DNA from: Mitsuaria sp. 7
GTDB lineage: Bacteria > Pseudomonadota > Gammaproteobacteria > Burkholderiales > Burkholderiaceae_C
DNA: 64,000 bases
Direction: 5' to 3'
Assembly: GCF_001653795.1 (NCBI RefSeq)
Contig: NZ_CP011515.1
Location: forward strand, 124,001 to 188,000
Under the pieces are notes generated by a model. It did not search any database and had not been told where the DNA came from. It saw only the letters and a list, made by a program, of their open reading frames with translations. Shown here in pieces: positions 16,511 to 23,352 of this stretch. The position numbers and the translations under genes were made by a program. Numbering within the stretch: position 1 is the first letter of the stretch; each line of letters begins with the position of its first letter.

Positions 16511-17560
16511 ATGACGATGACTTCAATGACGATGATGACGACGGCCGGACGGCCGGGGCGCGCGATCGCGCAGATGGGCAAGGCGGTGCTGGCGGCGCTG
16601 ATGCTGCTGGTGGCGATGCTGACGGGCACCTCGGCCTGGGCCGCGCGCGACGACGGCCAGTGGCAGATCCTGAACGCGCGCTACGGCACGGCGCAGCGCA
16701 ACATGGACGTGACCGGCCAGCTGCGCGATCTGGCGCGGCGCGACGACCGTGTGCGGGTGACCAACGAGCTGTTCGGCAACGATCCGGCCTACGGCCAGAC
16801 GAAGATGCTGCGCATCTACGCGCGCAACCGCGGCGGCGAGAACCGGACCTTCGAGTTCCGCGAGGGCAGCGTCATCGACGGCAACGACTTCACCGGCTGG
16901 CGCGGCGGCGAATGGGGCCAGGGCGGCGGCAACGGCAACTGGGAAGGCGGCGGCGGTGGCCGCGATGACGGCGCCTACGCCATCCTGGGCGCGCGCTACG
17001 GCGCCGCGGAAGGCAGCATCGACGTGACCGGCCGCCTGCGCGAGCTGGCGCGTCGCGACGCGAAGGTGCGGGTCACCAACGACCTGTTCCACGACGACCC
17101 GGCGGTGGGCCGCACGAAGACGCTGCGCATCTATGCCCGCGACCGCAGCGGCCAGGTGAAGACTTTCGACTACCGCGAAGGTTCGTGGATCGACGGCGGC
17201 CAGTTCACCGGCTGGGGCCGGGGCGACTGGGGGCAGGGCGGTTGGAACGGCGGCTGGGACGGTCGTCCGGGCAACGCCAATCCGGGCGGCTACAACCCGG
17301 GTGGACAAGGTCCGGTCCAGGACCAGCGCTTGAATATCGTGCGCGCCTTCTACGGCAACGGCGTGCGCACCGTCGACGTGACGGACCGGATCCGCAATGC
17401 CAGCCGGGGCGGCGTGCTCGACATCCGTGTCGACAACGACCTGGCGGGTCGCGATCCGGCCTACGGCGAGCAGAAGACGCTGCGCGTGACCTACACGGTA
17501 GGCCGCGGCCGGGAGCAGACGCGGGAAGCGCGGGAAGGCGATCGGATCCGGTTGCCTTGA
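16511..17560 (+). CDS. Secreted protein with three DUF3395-like repeats
   Basis: A 349-residue protein with a strong AGGAGG site before the ATG at 16511. After a signal sequence (hydrophobic AVLAALMLLVAMLTG, cleavage near AWAARD) come three copies of a roughly 70-residue domain at about residues 48-125, 150-230 and 268-349. Each has the pattern ARYG...DVTxxLR...VRVTNDLFxxDPAxGxxKxLRI, an Arg-rich strand, then EGs/R and a short end. I assign DUF3395 from memory of that pattern. Gly/Trp/Asn-rich linkers (GRGDWGQGGWNGGWDGR) separate the units. The function is unknown; an extracellular or periplasmic binding role is inferred. It stands alone. Confidence 0.75.
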   Translation: MTMTSMTMMTTAGRPGRAIAQMGKAVLAALMLLVAMLTGTSAWAARDDGQWQILNARYGTAQRNMDVTGQLRDLARRDDRVRVTNELFGNDPAYGQTKMLRIYARNRGGENRTFEFREGSVIDGNDFTGWRGGEWGQGGGNGNWEGGGGGRDDGAYAILGARYGAAEGSIDVTGRLRELARRDAKVRVTNDLFHDDPAVGRTKTLRIYARDRSGQVKTFDYREGSWIDGGQFTGWGRGDWGQGGWNGGWDGRPGNANPGGYNPGGQGPVQDQRLNIVRAFYGNGVRTVDVTDRIRNASRGGVLDIRVDNDLAGRDPAYGEQKTLRVTYTVGRGREQTREAREGDRIRLP

Positions 17561-17638
17561 GCGTGCGCTGAGAACGCGCTGAGCGTGACGCGATGTTCCG
17601 GTCCGTAGGGCCGGTGGGCATCGCGACCCGATGACGAG

Positions 17639-17663
17639 GGCCCCGCGAGGGGCCTTCGTCGTT
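17639..17663. terminator. Bidirectional terminator
   Basis: A GGCCCC-GCGA-GGGGCC hairpin followed by a T-rich run lies between the converging DUF3395-like gene and the thioredoxin-reductase-like gene. It probably serves both. Confidence 0.6.
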
Positions 17664-18557
17664 TCAGAACATCGTCGACCGATGTGCGCCGAAGCCGGCC
17701 ATCGCGCCGTCGGACACGGCGAGCGTGACGCTGCCGGCCGCGCGGGCCGCATCACCGCAGGCGAAGACGTTGGGCACGTTGGTGTCCTGCATGGCGCCGA
17801 CCTTGATGAAGGGGCCCATCGGACCGTCTTCCATCGCGCAGCCGAACTGCTCGGCGATCGTGCTCGACGGCGTCGTGCGCGGCTGGGTGAAGAGGCCGTC
17901 CATCGTCAGCGTCCGGCCGTCCTGCAGCACGACGTCGGCGAAACCGTCGATGCGTGCGATCGGCGTGGGCTCCACGCGCGTGCCGCGGCGGGCGAACTCA
18001 TCGAGGTCGTCGGCGCTGGGATCGTAGGCGCCGTTCAGGAACAGCGTCGGCACGCCCCAGTCCGGCAGCATCATCGCGTGATGCTGCGCCAGCGGTGACG
18101 CGGCGACGATGCCGATGCGGCCCTGGTCCAGCTCGTAGCCGTGGCAGTACGGGCAATGGAAGACGCTGCGTCCCCAGCGCTCCGCAAGACCTGGCACGGG
18201 CGGAAGTTCATCGCGAACGCCGGTGGCGAGGATCAACCGCCCGGCGCTGACCGCGACGTCGCCGACGCGGAATTCGAGCCGACCGTCCGGCGCCACGCGG
18301 CCGTCGTCGGCCAGTCCGGCCATCCACTGCACGGTCGGATAGAGCCGCAACTGACGGCGCGCTTCCTCGGCGATCGCCGCGGGCGCGCGGCCGTCCTGCG
18401 TCAGGAAGCCATGAGCCTCGCCGTCGTGATCGTCGACACATTGGTTGCGACGGCGCCCTGCATCGACCACGAGCACCTGGCGACGAGCCCGTGCCAGCTG
18501 AAGGGCGGCGGCCATGCCGGCGTAGCTGCCGCCGATGACGGCGAAATCAATCTTCAT
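17664..18557 (-). CDS. FAD/NAD(P)H-dependent oxidoreductase, thioredoxin-reductase-like
   Basis: A 297-residue flavoprotein. The FAD fold shows as DFAVIGGSYAGMAAALQLARA, and the redox CxxC as VFHCPYCHGYELD. LILATGVRDELPPVPG is the end of the FAD domain and NVFACGDAARAAGSVTLAVSDGAMAG is the C-terminal FAD-binding motif. The middle NAD(P) domain lacks an obvious GxGxxA signature, so the electron donor is uncertain. Its start overlaps the end of the Rrf2-family gene by 11 bases, so it is likely controlled by that regulator. A role in thiol/disulfide stress handling is inferred. Confidence 0.88.
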   Translation of the reverse strand: MKIDFAVIGGSYAGMAAALQLARARRQVLVVDAGRRRNQCVDDHDGEAHGFLTQDGRAPAAIAEEARRQLRLYPTVQWMAGLADDGRVAPDGRLEFRVGDVAVSAGRLILATGVRDELPPVPGLAERWGRSVFHCPYCHGYELDQGRIGIVAASPLAQHHAMMLPDWGVPTLFLNGAYDPSADDLDEFARRGTRVEPTPIARIDGFADVVLQDGRTLTMDGLFTQPRTTPSSTIAEQFGCAMEDGPMGPFIKVGAMQDTNVPNVFACGDAARAAGSVTLAVSDGAMAGFGAHRSTMF

Positions 18558-19017
18558 GGTGATGCTCCTCGAGGCGATGAGGCGCGTGGCCGAGTTCGAC
18601 CATGCGCTTGTGGAAGTCGCGGGACAGCGTGGCCAGCGTGACTGAACCGAGCCGCTTCAGCAGGAGCGCTTCGGCTTCCTGCACGGCGTTGCCGATCGCG
18701 TCGTTGACGGCTCGGGCGACGAGGCACTCCGGGTGCTCCTCGCGGAAACCGAGGGACACCAGCGATGCCCCGCCGAGCGCCTCATGCACGTCGCGCAGGG
18801 TGATGCGGTCGAGCGGGCACGACAGCACCCAGCCGCCGCCGTGGCCCTTCGCGGACGCGACGAAGCCCGCCTCGCGCAGGCCGCCCATCAGGCGGCGCAG
18901 CACCACGGGGTTGGTCTGCATCGCAGCGGCGAGCGATTCAGAGGTGGACGGTCCTTCGCTCTCGGCCATGTGCAGCAGCACGTGGAGGACGTCGGACAGC
19001 TGGCTGTTGGATTTCAT
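18547..19017 (-). CDS. Rrf2-family transcriptional regulator
   Basis: A 156-residue winged-helix regulator. The N-terminal HTH (SDVLHVLLHMAESEG, SESLAAAMQTNPVVLRRLMGGLREAGFV, SAKGHGGGWVLSCPL) is Rrf2. Only two Cys are present (about residues 67 and 98), so the three-Cys cluster of IscR is missing and Fe-S sensing is unlikely; a YwnA-like thiol or ligand response is possible. The C-terminus is His-rich (HRLEEHHHED). It is the first gene of a two-gene operon with the reductase. Confidence 0.9.
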   Translation of the reverse strand: MKSNSQLSDVLHVLLHMAESEGPSTSESLAAAMQTNPVVLRRLMGGLREAGFVASAKGHGGGWVLSCPLDRITLRDVHEALGGASLVSLGFREEHPECLVARAVNDAIGNAVQEAEALLLKRLGSVTLATLSRDFHKRMVELGHAPHRLEEHHHED

Positions 19018-19141
19018 GCAACATTATGAGTTGCGAGAAATTGTCAATGTTCGGCTAGGGGCTTTGGCGCCCGCGCGACATCGGGACTGGGAAGAACAGA
19101 CGTGTAGTGCTAGGCTGAGGCAAATTGCCACAGGAGTTCTC

Positions 19142-19519
19142 ATGTCATCGAATTCGGTCCGCGTCAGCGCTGAACTTTTTCAGTCGGCCCAGGAGCAGGG
19201 AACGGACATGATGCGATCGGCCGCGCAACAGGTGGAGCACTGGGCCAGGCTGGGAAAGGCGCTGGAAGAAGCCGGCCTGTCGACCGGCGAGATGCTCGCC
19301 GTACTGCGAGGCGCAGTCGCCGCGACCACGAAATCGTCCAGAACAAAACGCGCCTTGAGCGTTGAGGTCGTCAGTGAGGAGGAACTCTGGGCGCACAAGC
19401 GCGCCAAGCAGGCGAAGGACATTGCGAACGTCGACTCGGGCAAGGTGTCGGCAATGGCAATGGGCTGGTTCTCCTCCAAACGCATCAAGCAGGCCGAGAT
19501 TCCCAACTCTCCGTATTGA
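19142..19519 (+). CDS. ParD-like antitoxin
   Basis: A 125-residue protein. The segment VRVSAELFQSAQEQGTDMMR followed by SAAQQVEHWARLGKALEEAGLS is the core of the ParD-like antitoxin family, whose ribbon-helix-helix binds DNA. An AGGAG site precedes the ATG at 19142. The C-terminal part is Lys-rich and probably contacts the partner. The next gene's ATG lies two bases after this stop. The pair looks like a two-gene toxin-antitoxin unit with the antitoxin first. No operator is obvious. Confidence 0.72.
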   Translation: MSSNSVRVSAELFQSAQEQGTDMMRSAAQQVEHWARLGKALEEAGLSTGEMLAVLRGAVAATTKSSRTKRALSVEVVSEEELWAHKRAKQAKDIANVDSGKVSAMAMGWFSSKRIKQAEIPNSPY

Positions 19520-19521
19520 GC

Positions 19522-20316
19522 ATGACCACGTCGCCCAAGCTTCCAGCCGATGAAGTTCCTCTGACCGATGCAGCCATCGATCGAATCCTCTCGATCGCGG
19601 GCGATGGATTGATCCTGGTCGGTGGGCAGGCCCTGAACTTCTGGATGAAGCGATTCGGGATTTCGTCGAAGGGTTCGGTCGTCACCAACGACGCCGACTT
19701 CATCGGAAACATCCAGCAGGCCGCCGAGCTCGCCCATGGGCTGAACGCTCGACTGCTGAAAACGCCGTCGACTGCGCGTTCGGCGCTCGTGGCTCAGATT
19801 CGAATGTCCGGCGCTGCGGGAAAGTTCGGCAACATCGATGTTCTGCACCAGCTGTACACGGTCAGCACACCGAAGAAGACGATGGAGTTCACACGGCGTG
19901 TGATCGCGAATTCGATGCCCGTGCAACTGCAAGAGGGCTTCAGCATTCGGGTGATGGACCCTTTCGATCTGCTCGAGTCACGCCTTCAGAATGCGGTCGG
20001 CTTTTCGGACATCGACAGGAAGGGACCACATGTGCTGACGCAAGCGCGGTGGGCCATTGATGTCGCGAAGGCAGCCCTGTTGCTGCATGCCTTTGGCAAG
20101 GGCGAGTTTCAGGCCCGGGTCGGGGTGAAGGTCCAGCAGATTCTTCGTCTGGCTCGAAGCGCGCCCGGCCGTCGCGCGTGGCGTGAGTTGCATATCGACG
20201 TGCTCGATGCGATCGATGCGGACTTGTTGCAGGCAATCGTGCCCGCTTGTGCGCTCCAGCTTGACGGTGTCCGCCTAATGCAGGATCAACGCGAGAAAGC
20301 GAACCGCCGAGTGTGA
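19522..20316 (+). CDS. Nucleotidyltransferase-like toxin candidate
   Basis: A 264-residue protein. LILVGGQALNFWMKRFG followed by VTNDADFIGN is the G-G...D-x-D signature of the minimal nucleotidyltransferase fold, and FGNIDVLHQ supplies a later acidic residue. The C-terminal half (about 140-264) is helical. Related proteins (MNT/AbiEii-like) move a nucleotide onto tRNA or protein and act as toxins beside a small antitoxin, here the ParD-like gene. The ATG at 19522 is two bases after the upstream stop; an upstream TTG would overlap it. The gene ends 24 bases before the converging AraC-type gene. The toxin role is inferred. Confidence 0.62.
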   Translation: MTTSPKLPADEVPLTDAAIDRILSIAGDGLILVGGQALNFWMKRFGISSKGSVVTNDADFIGNIQQAAELAHGLNARLLKTPSTARSALVAQIRMSGAAGKFGNIDVLHQLYTVSTPKKTMEFTRRVIANSMPVQLQEGFSIRVMDPFDLLESRLQNAVGFSDIDRKGPHVLTQARWAIDVAKAALLLHAFGKGEFQARVGVKVQQILRLARSAPGRRAWRELHIDVLDAIDADLLQAIVPACALQLDGVRLMQDQREKANRRV

Positions 20317-20340
20317 GATTCAGGGGGTGTTACGGCTTGC

Positions 20341-21390
20341 TCAGCTGCGCAGCTCCTCGGATCCCTGCTGCTCCCGCCACTGCGCCGGCGTCCTTCCCTC
20401 CCACCGCCGGAACGCCCGCTGGAACGAATTGGCCTCTTCGAATCCGAGGAAGAACGCGATCTCGCCCGGTGAGAACGCGGTGTCCGCGAGCAGGCGCCTC
20501 GCCGTCTCCAGACGGACGTGATCGAGCACGCCTTGATAGCTGGTCCCCGCCTCGCCGAGTCTGCGCTGCAGCGACCGTGCGCTCATGTTGAGCGCGCGGG
20601 CCAGCGTGTCGATGGTCGGACGGTCGCCGCGCATCATCTTCATCAGGACCGAGCGCGCCTGCGTCTCGATGTCCACCTCGCCCATCGCGTCCAGCTGCGC
20701 ATCGAGCGCCGGCACGAGCACCGCGAGCAGGTCCTCGTTGCGCGTCACGAAAGGGAGGTCCAGCGCCTCGGCGTCGTAGACCAGCGCATCGCCGACGCAT
20801 CCGGTGCGGACCTCACAGCCGAAGTACGACGCGTAGGGCGCGGTGTCCGACGGCATTCGCATCAACTCCAGCCGGTGGGGCACGACGGTGCGACCGGTGC
20901 CCACGCGTGCCAGCGCGTGCGCCGACGCGAAGGCCGCGTCGCTGATGATGGTCGGGCAGGACTCCTTGGCCAGGATCCAATGGAAGCTCAGGCGGGCCAG
21001 GTCGCGTTCACCAGCGCTCTCGCCTTTGCCGCTGCCACCCGCGCTGGAGCGCTCGACGCGCACTTCCTCGGGACAGCACAGGCCCTTGTAGCGCGCCAGG
21101 CGGGCCAGCGCGTCGCCGAAGGTCGCCGAATGCAGCGCGGCCACCGAGACGGCCTCCAGTTGCGACGGACCGACCTCGCCGCCGATCTTCAATCCGATCA
21201 AGGGATCGCCCGAGAGCTCCGCGACCGCGCGCCAGAAGGCGAAGAACTGCCGCGTGTCGAGACCGGTCCCCGGTCGACGCGTGAATCCCGCCGGAATCCC
21301 CGCCCGGGCGGCGACGACGTCGACATCGAGGCCGAGCGCGGCCAGTCGCGCCGACACGGATGCCACCATCGGGATATGGGTCGCCCTCAT
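20341..21390 (-). CDS. AraC-family transcriptional regulator (GbpR/OruR type)
   Basis: A 349-residue regulator. An Arabinose-binding-like domain of the OruR/ArgR type spans about residues 15-215 (SARLAALGLDVDVVAARAGIP...), followed by two HTH motifs, RPTIDTLARALNMSARSLQRRL and FSPGEIAFFLGFEEANSFQRAFRRWEGRTP. Start by ATG at 21390 overlaps the SDR stop by four bases, so it is translated from the SDR message. A 21-bp-period direct repeat upstream of the SDR (22267-22303) is a candidate binding site for this protein. Confidence 0.9.
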   Translation of the reverse strand: MRATHIPMVASVSARLAALGLDVDVVAARAGIPAGFTRRPGTGLDTRQFFAFWRAVAELSGDPLIGLKIGGEVGPSQLEAVSVAALHSATFGDALARLARYKGLCCPEEVRVERSSAGGSGKGESAGERDLARLSFHWILAKESCPTIISDAAFASAHALARVGTGRTVVPHRLELMRMPSDTAPYASYFGCEVRTGCVGDALVYDAEALDLPFVTRNEDLLAVLVPALDAQLDAMGEVDIETQARSVLMKMMRGDRPTIDTLARALNMSARSLQRRLGEAGTSYQGVLDHVRLETARRLLADTAFSPGEIAFFLGFEEANSFQRAFRRWEGRTPAQWREQQGSEELRS

Positions 21391-22208
21391 CGCATCGCCA
21401 TCCTGATCATGCGGTCGAAGAGCCGGTCGGACAGGACGTACTTCAGGAACAGCATCGGGCTCGCGAGGAAACCCCCGTGGTATCGCGCCTTGGGGCGTCT
21501 GGCCTTGAGCGCCTTGACGACGAGATCGCTGATCACGGCCGGTCCCGGGTTGCTGGTGATCTGCTGCTGCAGGTCGTTGAACTTGTTGGCGAGCGCGGCG
21601 TACGCGCCCTTGCCGGAGTAGCGCAGCGCCGCCTCCGAGGCGATGCCGGCCCATTCCGACGCGACGCCACCGGGCTCGATGACGACCACGTCGATGCCGA
21701 ACTGTGCCACCTCGTTGCGCAGCGCGTCCGAGTAGCCCTCCAGCGCGAACTTCGAGGCGTGGTACCACCCGCCCATCGGCGAGGCGAGCTTGCCGCCGAT
21801 CGACGAGATGTTGATGATCCTCCCGCGACCTTGCGCCCGCATGTGCGGCAGGCAGAGCTGGATCAGCCGCGCCGCGCCGAACAGGTTGGTCTCCATCTGC
21901 CGGCGGCCTTCATCGAGGGGCACGTCCTCCAGCGCGCCGTACTGGCCGTAGCCGGCGTTGTTGATGAGGACGTCGATGCGTCCCTGCTCGTCGACGATCC
22001 GGCCGACCACGGAGGACATGGAGACCTCGTCGGTCACGTCCATCGCCAGGATCCTGCCGCCGGCCGCGCGGATGTCTTCCATCCGGTCGAAGCGGCGCGC
22101 GGCGGCGTAGACGAGGTAGCCCTCGGCGATCAGCCGCAGGGCGAAGTCCTTGCCCATGCCGGAGGACGCGCCGGTGACGAGGGCGACGGGTTGCTGTTGG
22201 GGACGCAT
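21387..22208 (-). CDS. Short-chain dehydrogenase/reductase
   Basis: A 273-residue SDR. Rossmann motif VALVTGASSGMGKDFALRL, cofactor-binding LINNAGYGQYG, and the catalytic Ser-Tyr-Lys seen as INISSIGG and WYHASKFALEGYSDALRNE (Tyr and Lys spaced as YHASK). The RRFDRMEDIRAAG region suggests NADP preference. It is the first gene of a two-gene operon with an AraC-type regulator. The substrate is unknown. Confidence 0.9.
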   Translation of the reverse strand: MRPQQQPVALVTGASSGMGKDFALRLIAEGYLVYAAARRFDRMEDIRAAGGRILAMDVTDEVSMSSVVGRIVDEQGRIDVLINNAGYGQYGALEDVPLDEGRRQMETNLFGAARLIQLCLPHMRAQGRGRIINISSIGGKLASPMGGWYHASKFALEGYSDALRNEVAQFGIDVVVIEPGGVASEWAGIASEAALRYSGKGAYAALANKFNDLQQQITSNPGPAVISDLVVKALKARRPKARYHGGFLASPMLFLKYVLSDRLFDRMIRMAMR

Positions 22209-22266
22209 GTGGAGGGGCCGGAGGTTGAGGTGCCCTCATGGTTCCGGAGCGGCGACCCGCGCGCCA

Positions 22267-22303
22267 ATCCGATCGCGCCAGCCTTGCATCCGATCGCGCC
22301 AGC
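22267..22303. promoter_or_regulatory. Direct repeat with 21-bp period upstream of SDR-AraC operon
   Basis: ATCCGATCGCGCCAGC occurs twice, at 22267-22282 and 22288-22303, with period exactly 21 bp. It lies about 60-95 bases upstream of the SDR start codon. AraC-family dimers are known to bind direct half-sites about 21 bp apart, so this is a likely operator for the co-encoded regulator. The region also lies just past the stop of the response regulator. Confidence 0.55.
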
Positions 22304-22308
22304 GATCC

Positions 22309-23352
22309 TCAGACCTCCCACTGCGGATGCATCTCCCGCACCCGCGTGAGCGCCATCGACGCCGCCGCCGTGCGGGTCTCCACGCCCAGCTTGGCGTGGA
22401 TGCGCTCCAGGTGCTTCTTCACCGTCGCGGGGCTGGCACCGAGGATCTCGCCGATGTCGCGGTTGATCTTGCCCTTCACCACCCAGTAGAGCACCTCCGC
22501 CTCCCGCGCCGTCAGGCTGAAGGCCAGCCCCAGCGAGCGGATCACCGCGACGTCCGAGACCTCGCGCATCACGATCAGCCAGTCGCCGCCGGCCGCCGCA
22601 CCCACGCCGGCCACGCCGGGCGTGTCCTCGCCGCCGATGCAGTGGTGCAGCCGGAAGCTCAGCCGCCGCGCGCCGAGCTCGGCGCACAGCCGGGCCGGCT
22701 CCTGCGGCGGCATGCCGTCCGCGGGCGCGTGGCTCGCCATGTCGTCGAGCGTCTTGCGCAGCCACGCCAGCACCGGCGCCGGCGTCTGCGGCGCGATCGT
22801 GCCGTAGTAGAGCTGCAGCAGCTCGCGCGCCAGCGGCGTCTGCCAGAGCAAGCGGCCCGAAGACGCGCGCACCGCGATGCTCGCGTAGCCGAAGGCGTCC
22901 AGCGCCTGGCGCGTCTGCCGCGCCTGCCGCGCGCCCTGAAGGTGGACCTGCATGCGCGCCAGCACCGCGCGCGGATCGAGCGGCTTGGTCACGTAGTCGA
23001 CGCCGCCGGCCTGCAGCGCGGCGACCAGGTGCTCCGTCTCCGTCAGCCCCGTCATGAAGATGATCGGGATGTGGGCCGTCGAAGGATCGGCCTTCAGCCG
23101 GCGCGCGACCTCGAAGCCGTCCATGCCCGGCATCATCGCGTCTAGCAGCACGATGTCGGGCCGACCCTGCTGCACGCAGGCGAGCGCGGCCTCGCCGCTG
23201 GTGGCCGCCAGCACGATGTAGCCGTGCTCGTCGAGCGCGTCATGCAGCAGCGACAGGTTGTCCGGCACGTCGTCCACCATGAGGACGCGATCGCCTTGCT
23301 GCTGGTCCAGCAGCGCGGCCACGGCGGAAGGAAGCGGAGAGTTCATGATCAC
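22309..23352 (-). CDS. Response regulator, receiver plus LuxR-type HTH
   Basis: A 347-residue regulator. The receiver domain spans about residues 20-145, with VLMVDDVPDN as the acidic pocket, VLLDAMMPGMDG with the phosphorylated Asp, and Lys at IIFMTG...VTKPL. A middle part of about 120 residues may be a degenerate sensory (PAS-like) domain. The C-terminal HTH is LuxR/GerE type (FSLTAREAEVLYWVVKGK...IGEILGASPATVKKHLERIHAKLGV). The start overlaps the stop of the transporter-kinase by ATGA, so the two are a coupled two-component pair. Targets are unknown; genes of the divergent urease operon are the obvious candidates. Confidence 0.9.
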   Translation of the reverse strand: MIMNSPLPSAVAALLDQQQGDRVLMVDDVPDNLSLLHDALDEHGYIVLAATSGEAALACVQQGRPDIVLLDAMMPGMDGFEVARRLKADPSTAHIPIIFMTGLTETEHLVAALQAGGVDYVTKPLDPRAVLARMQVHLQGARQARQTRQALDAFGYASIAVRASSGRLLWQTPLARELLQLYYGTIAPQTPAPVLAWLRKTLDDMASHAPADGMPPQEPARLCAELGARRLSFRLHHCIGGEDTPGVAGVGAAAGGDWLIVMREVSDVAVIRSLGLAFSLTAREAEVLYWVVKGKINRDIGEILGASPATVKKHLERIHAKLGVETRTAAASMALTRVREMHPQWEV

